DNA of 64,000 nt from Lewinellaceae bacterium. Lineage in GTDB: Bacteria; Bacteroidota; Bacteroidia; Chitinophagales; Saprospiraceae. The stretch spans positions 2,170,001-2,234,000 of the forward strand of contig JACJXX010000002.1 in assembly GCA_020636435.1 (NCBI GenBank), written 5' to 3'. Positions 58,737 to 64,000 of this stretch are shown piece by piece. The notes beneath the pieces are model-generated. The model searched no databases and had not been told where the DNA came from. It saw only the letters and a list, made by a program, of their open reading frames with translations. The translations under genes and the position numbers were made by a program. Within the stretch, counting starts at the first letter, position 1; every line of letters begins with the position of its first letter.

Positions 58737-59426
58737 TCAAACGATCAGCTCCGGCTGATCCACGATCGACAGCCGCGTAGCCGCCGAAAGCTGGCTGATC
58801 TCGTCTTTCAACTTGCTGATGGCTTCCAGCGAGCTGGCCTTGCCGATGAAGGAAAGGTCGAGCCCCTTTTCCAGGGTGTCCAGCCGTTTCAGTTCTACAT
58901 AAGTGAGGTGGCGGCTGAGGATTTCGGTAAAGCGCTCCAGTTGTTCTATATCCGTGCTGATGTTGATGAACAAACGCCCTTCCTGCCGAATCTGCCCTCT
59001 GCCGCTGAGCAGTTTGCTCAGGTAGATCAAGAGTATGATGATGGCAAATGCCACTACGGCCAGCACCGGTTGGTTGGCGCCCCCCGCCAGGCCCAGGCCG
59101 ATGGCGATGAAGAGGTAGGTCAGCTCCTCCGGGTCTTTGATCGCCGCCCGGTACCGCACGATGGACAGGGCGCCGACCAGCCCCAGCGACAGAGCGATCG
59201 AGGATTTGACGATCATGATAATCAGCAGGGTGCCCAGGGCCAGCGGCAGGAAGTTGTTGGCGAACCGGCGGCGGTTGGAAATGGCGTTGCCGAAGTGAAT
59301 GTAGAAAAGGCGCAGCAGAGCCACCAGCACCGCCGTTACCAGTATATTCGCCAGAAACTCTCCCAACGGAACGTTGTTGGAAAACTCCTGGATGTACCTT
59401 TCCTGAATCTGTTGTAAAATGTCCAT
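58737..59426 (-). CDS. DUF4956 membrane protein
   Basis: 229 residues. Three to four membrane helices with the family block IALSLGLVGALSIVRYRAAIKDPEELTYLFIAIGLGLA, then a cytoplasmic ferredoxin-like C-terminal part (RLFINISTDIEQLERFTEILS). Precedes the CotH-like gene by 170 bases and shares its direction. In many genomes DUF4956 and CotH genes accompany a VTC polyphosphate polymerase; none is seen here. Confidence 0.88.
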   Translation of the reverse strand: MDILQQIQERYIQEFSNNVPLGEFLANILVTAVLVALLRLFYIHFGNAISNRRRFANNFLPLALGTLLIIMIVKSSIALSLGLVGALSIVRYRAAIKDPEELTYLFIAIGLGLAGGANQPVLAVVAFAIIILLIYLSKLLSGRGQIRQEGRLFINISTDIEQLERFTEILSRHLTYVELKRLDTLEKGLDLSFIGKASSLEAISKLKDEISQLSAATRLSIVDQPELIV

Positions 59427-59770
59427 CTAGAGGGAAGACTATGTTGAGAGGGCAAAGATAGGCATTACAATTTTTGATTTTTGATTTTTGATTTTCGATT
59501 TTTGATCAGCAGGGAACAGGGAGAGGCGGGACAGAGCCGCTATTGCACATCAAACGTCGCACGTCGCACATCAAAAATCACAAATAAAAAAAGGTACCCC
59601 CGGATAGGAGTACCATCATAAACTATAAACAAACAAAAAACATTAGCGATTGTAAAACTGATGTCCTAACAACGATAGGGAGAAAGGGTTTAAAAAAAAT
59701 CTAAAAAAAAAGTTTATGCAAAGGCTTCGGCCGGAATATCCCTGCCGGCCTAAGTAAAACCCTCATGAGA
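59427..59770. other. Gene-free stretch with ATTTTTG microsatellite
   Basis: No gene. ATTTTTG-type 7-base units repeat five times at 59470-59505; similar units occur at 61962-61990. The remainder is AT-rich, with nothing that can be named. Confidence 0.6.
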
Positions 59771-59775
59771 ATTGT

Positions 59776-59783
59776 TAATTTTG
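59776..59783 (+). promoter_or_regulatory. -7 box TAATTTTG
   Basis: Exact TAnnTTTG, 22 bases before the ATG at 59805. Confidence 0.55.
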
Positions 59784-59804
59784 AGAAAGAATGACCATCC
59801 ATCT

Positions 59805-60503
59805 ATGAACGATAAGAACAATTCTGACAACTGGATCATACGCGCCGCCCTGATCTTCCTGCTCTTCGTTTTCCTGCTGCGCTTCATGGGGCGGCTGTTT
59901 CCCTTCATCCTGGGCACCCTGCTGGTATTGGCTATCGGCGGCGGGGCTTTTTTTCTGTGGGATTATCTGCGAAAGCGCCGGCAGGCCAGAATCCGGCGCA
60001 CAACGGTGGAGGGCATGTCCGAAGAACGCATCGAGTTCTGCCGCGGGCAGATCGAAAAGAACCAGGAGGAGGCCCGGCAAATCCGCAAGAGCATTAAGGA
60101 GTTGAAAACGCAAATGGCTACCGGCGAAGGGCTGGCCGACAAGACCCGCGAAGACGGCATCCGGCTGATCCGGGAATTCGAATCGGAACTGAAACTCCGC
60201 CAGTCCAAGGTCAGCTTCTTCGAAACGGCCCTGCACAAGCTGGAGGCCCTGCAGCGCAACCGCCTGCTTACCCGATCCATCTCCGATAAGGAACTGGAAC
60301 TCAAACGCCTCAAAGAAGGCCACTACGAAGACCTCGCCAATATGGAAGAACTGCGCTCCGACGTGGAGATGGAGACGCTTTACCTGGACACCATCGACGA
60401 ACTGTCGCTGAAGCTCAACAGCAGCACCTCGCTGGAGAATGCGGAGAGCCTGAGGCTGGAGTTGGAGGAGATGACGCGGGAGTTGGGGGGAGAAGGCAGG
60501 TAA
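59805..60503 (+). CDS. Membrane protein with long coiled coil, 232 aa
   Basis: Start at ATG 59805 below the promoter box. Two membrane helices at about residues 11-50 (WIIRAALIFLLFVFLLRFMG, LFPFILGTLLVLAIGGGAFFLWDYL), then a continuous cytoplasmic coiled coil to the end (QIEKNQEEARQIRKSIKELK, SELKLRQSKVSFFETALHKLEALQ). Not recognised; coiled-coil inner-membrane proteins of this shape often scaffold or sense stress. Confidence 0.65.
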   Translation: MNDKNNSDNWIIRAALIFLLFVFLLRFMGRLFPFILGTLLVLAIGGGAFFLWDYLRKRRQARIRRTTVEGMSEERIEFCRGQIEKNQEEARQIRKSIKELKTQMATGEGLADKTREDGIRLIREFESELKLRQSKVSFFETALHKLEALQRNRLLTRSISDKELELKRLKEGHYEDLANMEELRSDVEMETLYLDTIDELSLKLNSSTSLENAESLRLELEEMTRELGGEGR

Positions 60504-60533
60504 ACCGCAAAACTGTAAAATTTGAAATTGGCT

Positions 60534-60844
60534 GATTGTAACAGATTGCGTAGCTGCACTTGGCAATCATTCAGGCCGGCATAGGGAGGGCATAATCCCG
60601 TAGGGATGTTAGATTTTTGCCAGGGCCGTGAGGCCCTGGATGTCATGGAGGCACTATCAGAGCTCTGTAAGAGCGGCAGTTCAAAGGTCATTGCGCGGTG
60701 ATTGGCTATCGTCCTTACAGGACTAGGCTGCATATGGCATTAATCCAGGGCCTTGCGGCCCTGGCAATGGGCTATCGCCCCTACGGGGCTGGGAAGCAAG
60801 GTTGCCTCCCTGTCCTTCATTTAGCTACGCAAAACGTTACAATC
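60534..60844. mobile_element. 311-bp inverted-repeat element
   Basis: Ends are 22-base inverted repeats, GATTGTAAC...GCGTAGCT on both sides with differences only in the middle five bases. Interior contains palindromic CCAGGGCC/GGCCCTGG units, CCCGTAGGG, CGTCCTTACAGGACT and CGCCCCTACGGGGC. Shares AGTCCTGTAAGGACGA and TGAGGCCCTGGA with the element at 47805-47960. Non-coding. Confidence 0.7.
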
Positions 60845-60875
60845 AGGAAATTGGAAATATAAAAGGGGGGTGAAT

Positions 60876-61793
60876 TTACCCCAAAAACTGCCTCAAATAA
60901 TTCCTACTCGTCAAAATCCCCGCCTGCACATCCTCCGCCGAGCCCTCATACGCCCGGTCCTCCACCTCTATGCACACCGGCCCGCGGTAACCCACGGAGG
61001 TCAGGGCGGAGAAAAAATCCCGCCAGCGCACATCGCCCAGCCCCGGGATCTTGGGGGAGTGGTATTCCAGCGGGTAGGCCAGGATGCCCACCTGGTTCAG
61101 CTTGTCTCGATACACTTTCACATCCTTGAGGTGGATGTGGTGCAGCTTTTCGGCATAGTCGTAGATGGGTTGTACTTCGTCCATTTGCATCCAGACCAGG
61201 TGAGAGGGGTCGTAGTTCAGCCCGAAGTGATCGCTGGGGATGGCGGTGAACAGTTGATCCCAAATGGCGGGGGAGATGGCCAGGTTTTTGCCGCCCGGCC
61301 ATTCGTCCTTCGTGAACAGCATGGGGCAGTTCTCTATGCCGATCTTGATGTTTTGCTCTTCCGCCAGCTTGATGATCTCCGGCCAGGTTTCTCTGAAGCG
61401 GCCCAGATTGTGATCGATAGACTTCGCCGGGTCTCGCCCAATGAAGGTATTCACCACGCCAATGCCCAGCCGGGAAGCGGCCCGGATGACTTTTTTGATG
61501 TGCCCAATGTAAACGGCGGCCCGCTCTGCATCCGGGTCCAGCGGATTGGGGTAGTAGCCCAGTCCGGAAATGTAGACGTTCTTTTGTTTGAGGTAAGCCT
61601 GGATGTGGGCAACCACCCTTTCATCCAGCTCGTCTACATTGATGTGGGTGACGCCGGCGTAGCGGCGCTCGGCCTTGCCTTTGGGCCAGCACATGATTTC
61701 TACGCATTTAAACTGGTGCGCGGCGGCAAAGTCGATGACTTCTTCAAAAGAGTTGTCGGCCAGTATGGCGCTGACGAAACCGAGGTATAGCAT
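60876..61793 (-). CDS. Sugar phosphate isomerase/epimerase (AP endonuclease-2-type TIM barrel)
   Basis: 305 residues. TIM barrel with the expected metal-binding residues: IKIGIENCPMLF (Glu), FGLNYDPSHLVWM (Asp, His), HHIHLKDVKVYRD (His) and PVCIEVEDRAYEG (Glu). Similar enzymes act on inositol-derived or keto sugars. Stands alone; substrate cannot be told. Confidence 0.88.
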   Translation of the reverse strand: MLYLGFVSAILADNSFEEVIDFAAAHQFKCVEIMCWPKGKAERRYAGVTHINVDELDERVVAHIQAYLKQKNVYISGLGYYPNPLDPDAERAAVYIGHIKKVIRAASRLGIGVVNTFIGRDPAKSIDHNLGRFRETWPEIIKLAEEQNIKIGIENCPMLFTKDEWPGGKNLAISPAIWDQLFTAIPSDHFGLNYDPSHLVWMQMDEVQPIYDYAEKLHHIHLKDVKVYRDKLNQVGILAYPLEYHSPKIPGLGDVRWRDFFSALTSVGYRGPVCIEVEDRAYEGSAEDVQAGILTSRNYLRQFLG

Positions 61794-62093
61794 ATTGGGA
61801 CAGTTTGTGCCTGGAATAGATTTTATTATTATTTCAGGAAAGGAATTTCAAAAATGTACTGGCCAGCAAATAGGGGAAATCCTCAACCAATCACCCGCTC
61901 TTTCAAAAAGGGTTATCAGTATTATTGTTCGCCCGCCGCATTCCTGTGGGCTGATTCGCGATTTTTGATTTTTGACGTGTGATTTTTGATGTTCTGCTGC
62001 CCCGCCGTCCGCTCCCGACCTCCTTCGTCGGTGCGGGACTCCCTACGGTCGCGTCCACCGCCCAGGCCTGCTATTGTCCCGTCCGCCGTCCCC
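61794..62093. other. Intergenic stretch with dispersed repeat copy 2
   Basis: No gene. 62009-62052 is the reverse complement of the repeat at 13285-13325 (TCCCGACCTCCTTCGTCGGT and onward). ATTTTTG-type units lie at 61962-61990. Confidence 0.6.
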
Positions 62094-64000
62094 CTACAAT
62101 CCCATCCGCTTCGCCACCCAATTACTGCCCAGCATCCCAAACAACACAATACTGATCGAGCTCAACGGCATCAAAATGGCCGCCACGATAGGAGAGAGGG
62201 CGCCCTGCACCGCAAAGCTCAAGCCGATGATGTTGTAGATGAGGGCAAAGCCGTAAGCGAAGTAGACCAGCCTGATGCTGCGCCGGGCAAAGCCCAGGAA
62301 GCTGGGAAGCAGGTGAAACTGCCGGGCGTCGAGGATGGCGTCGCAGGCGGGAGTGAAGTTGTTGGTGTCTTCGGCGACGACGATGCCGGCGTCGCTCTGC
62401 TTCAAAGCGCCGGCATCGTTGAGGCCGTCGCCCAGCATGAGCACCTTTTGATTTTTAGATTGAAGCTCGCGCACAAACTGCAACTTGTCTTGCGGGCTTT
62501 GCTGGAAGTGCATGTTGCCGTTGTCTCCAAAAATGGGCGCCAGCAGGGGGCGTTCCCGGCTGTTGTCGCCGGAGAGCAGGAAGATGGAGGCTTTCTCTCC
62601 AAAATACCGGGCCACATTCCAGATGCCTTCCCGGAAGTGGTTGTTGACCTTAAAACATCCCCTGACTTCGTGGTTGACCTGCACATAAACCCCCTCCTCG
62701 TCCGGGCATTGGCCATTGAGGAAGTGGTCGACAAATTTTCGGGAGCCTACCTTGATGCGGCGCTGGCAGATGATGCCCTCCACGCCTTTGCCCACCTGCT
62801 CTTTCCAGTCGCTGGGCTGGTAGATGTTATCGTCCAGATCCGGTTCGCCCTCCTGCAGGAAAGCCGCCAATTGCTGGCTGATGGGGTGGCCGGAGGGGTT
62901 CAAAACGGCACGGATCATCTGCTTCTCGTGGGCGTCGAGCGGCTCGCCGTCAAACTGTATGTCGCCGCGCCCCCGTTGGGTCAGGGTTCCGGTTTTGTCG
63001 AATACGACGGCCTGTGTGTCGGTCAGGGCTTCTATAACCGCCGTATTCTTCAGGTAGAACTGGTGCCGCCCCAGGATGCGCACGGCGTTGCCGAAGATGA
63101 AGGGGATGGCAAGGGCAACCGCACAGGGGCAGGCGATGATGAGCACCGCCGTGAAAGCATTGATGGCAATCGATGTATCGCGGGGTAGCCAGTAGGCCAG
63201 GGTGGAAAAGGCCACCAGCAAAATGGCCAGGGTAAACCGTTTCCCCACCTTATCGGCCAGAGCGCTGGTGTGGGATTCCCGCCGTTTGGTGAAGGCTTCG
63301 TCGTTCCACAACTCGGTGAGGTAGCTCTGGGAAACGCGGCGGGTGAGGCTCAACTCGATCGTGCCGCCCATTTGCCGGCCGCCGGCGAAAAGTTTTTCTC
63401 CTGTGTGTTTTTTTACAGGTTCTGATTCCCCGGTGACGAAGCTGTAGTCAATTTCCGCATCGCCCTTAAGCAGGATGCTGTCCGCCGGAATGAGCTCCCG
63501 GTGTTTGACGAGGATGATGTCCCCGGCTTCGAGCTTGTCGAGGGTGACGGAACGCACTTCGCCTTCTTCCTTGCGGTGGGCGGCAATGGGGAAATAGGAT
63601 TTGTAGTCTCTCTCGAACGACAGGTTGTGGTAAGTGCGCTGCTGGAACCATTTCCCGATCAGCAGGAAAAAGACCAGCCCCGCCAGGCTGTCCAGGTAAC
63701 CGGCGCCGGTATGGGTGAGGATTTCGAAAACGCTGCGCCCAAACAGGGTAAGGATGCCGATGGAGATGGGCACGTCGATGTTGAGCATCCGCTGTTGCAG
63801 CCCCAGCCAGGCCGATTGCAGGTAATCGCGCCCGCTGTAGAACACCACCGGCAGGGCCAGCAGGATATTGAGGTAGCCGAAGACGCGGACAAAGTAGGCG
63901 TCGGTTCCCTGGTCCAGGCCCAGGTATTCCGGGAAGCTGAGCAGCATGATGTTGCCGAAAGCGAAGCCGGCGATGCCCAGCTTGTAGTAGAAGGAACGGT
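62094..64000 (-). CDS. Copper-type P1B ATPase (CcoI/CopA-like), N-terminal end outside window
   Basis: The frame continues past 64000 (codons before the ATG at 63947 read FYYKLGIAGFAFGNI), so about 635 C-terminal residues are seen. Features in order: membrane helices, TGESEPVKKHTGEKLFAGG actuator motif, CPC metal site in LIIACPCAVALAIPFIFGNA, phosphorylated Asp in VVFDKTGTLTQRG, HP motif NPSGHPISQQL, and MLGDGLNDAGALKQSDAGI. The GRHQFYLKNTAVIE phrase favours the CcoI/FixI branch that supplies copper to cbb3 oxidase; the ccoS/ccoN genes that usually follow are absent here. Confidence 0.9.
   Translation of the reverse strand, partial: RSFYYKLGIAGFAFGNIMLLSFPEYLGLDQGTDAYFVRVFGYLNILLALPVVFYSGRDYLQSAWLGLQQRMLNIDVPISIGILTLFGRSVFEILTHTGAGYLDSLAGLVFFLLIGKWFQQRTYHNLSFERDYKSYFPIAAHRKEEGEVRSVTLDKLEAGDIILVKHRELIPADSILLKGDAEIDYSFVTGESEPVKKHTGEKLFAGGRQMGGTIELSLTRRVSQSYLTELWNDEAFTKRRESHTSALADKVGKRFTLAILLVAFSTLAYWLPRDTSIAINAFTAVLIIACPCAVALAIPFIFGNAVRILGRHQFYLKNTAVIEALTDTQAVVFDKTGTLTQRGRGDIQFDGEPLDAHEKQMIRAVLNPSGHPISQQLAAFLQEGEPDLDDNIYQPSDWKEQVGKGVEGIICQRRIKVGSRKFVDHFLNGQCPDEEGVYVQVNHEVRGCFKVNNHFREGIWNVARYFGEKASIFLLSGDNSRERPLLAPIFGDNGNMHFQQSPQDKLQFVRELQSKNQKVLMLGDGLNDAGALKQSDAGIVVAEDTNNFTPACDAILDARQFHLLPSFLGFARRSIRLVYFAYGFALIYNIIGLSFAVQGALSPIVAAILMPLSSISIVLFGMLGSNWVAKRMGL

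Overview
The window comes from a member of the Bacteroidota, most probably a Saprospiria-type (Saprospiraceae or Lewinella-like) organism. This rests on three secreted proteins with C-terminal type IX secretion sorting domains, a TonB-dependent receptor next to a DUF5689 lipoprotein, SBBP-repeat and CotH/DUF4956 proteins, and promoters of the Bacteroidota TAnnTTTG type. The taxonomic call is inference from gene families; no rRNA is present.

Layout. Positions 1-873 hold the 3' end of ppk1. From about 874 to 12,909 lies an accessory island: toxin-antitoxin-like modules in several states of decay, a 1.49-kb segment present twice at 99% identity (offset exactly 8,595 bp) plus a third, deleted copy, a 784-aa multi-module protein of unknown function divergent from a membrane protein and an M48 protease, and at least six short fragments resembling the 3' end of a tRNA. 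The island ends at the 3' end of an intact tRNA-Arg(UCU) gene on the minus strand, which is interrupted in the anticodon loop by a 272-nt group I intron. A 26-unit 8-bp minisatellite follows.

From 13.8 to 25.1 kb the content is mostly core: alpha/beta hydrolase, ung, the ilvD-ilvB-ilvN branched-chain amino acid operon, a secreted propeller protein, an AT-rich GNAT/HTH pair that looks acquired, an outer-membrane protein and a Pif1-like helicase. From 25 to 38.7 kb come secreted or surface proteins (SBBP and kelch-like type IX cargo, a secreted endonuclease/phosphatase divergent from a TonB receptor and a three-module DUF5689 lipoprotein), a Uma2 nuclease and TrmN6. From 38.8 to 44 kb are a small HTH protein, a class A penicillin-binding protein and a decayed IS66 element carrying two small inverted-repeat elements beside a truncated Uma2 gene.

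From 44 to 62 kb the genes concern the cell surface: a secreted unknown, a GT4 glycosyltransferase with a small membrane partner, gmhA, a GT2 glycosyltransferase, two GT-C-like membrane proteins in an overlapping pair, a type IX-secreted sugar-dehydrogenase-like protein, a CotH-like/beta-helix protein with DUF4956, a coiled-coil membrane protein and a TIM-barrel isomerase. The window closes inside a CcoI/CopA-like copper P-type ATPase. Several families of short inverted-repeat or dispersed elements (211, 156, 311, 167 and 185 bp) sit between genes throughout.

The most notable items are the intron-bearing tRNA-Arg(UCU), the tRNA-3'-end fragments across the adjacent island, the nested 115-nt stem-loop between them, and the duplicated, partly inactivated toxin-antitoxin cassettes that share one promoter motif.
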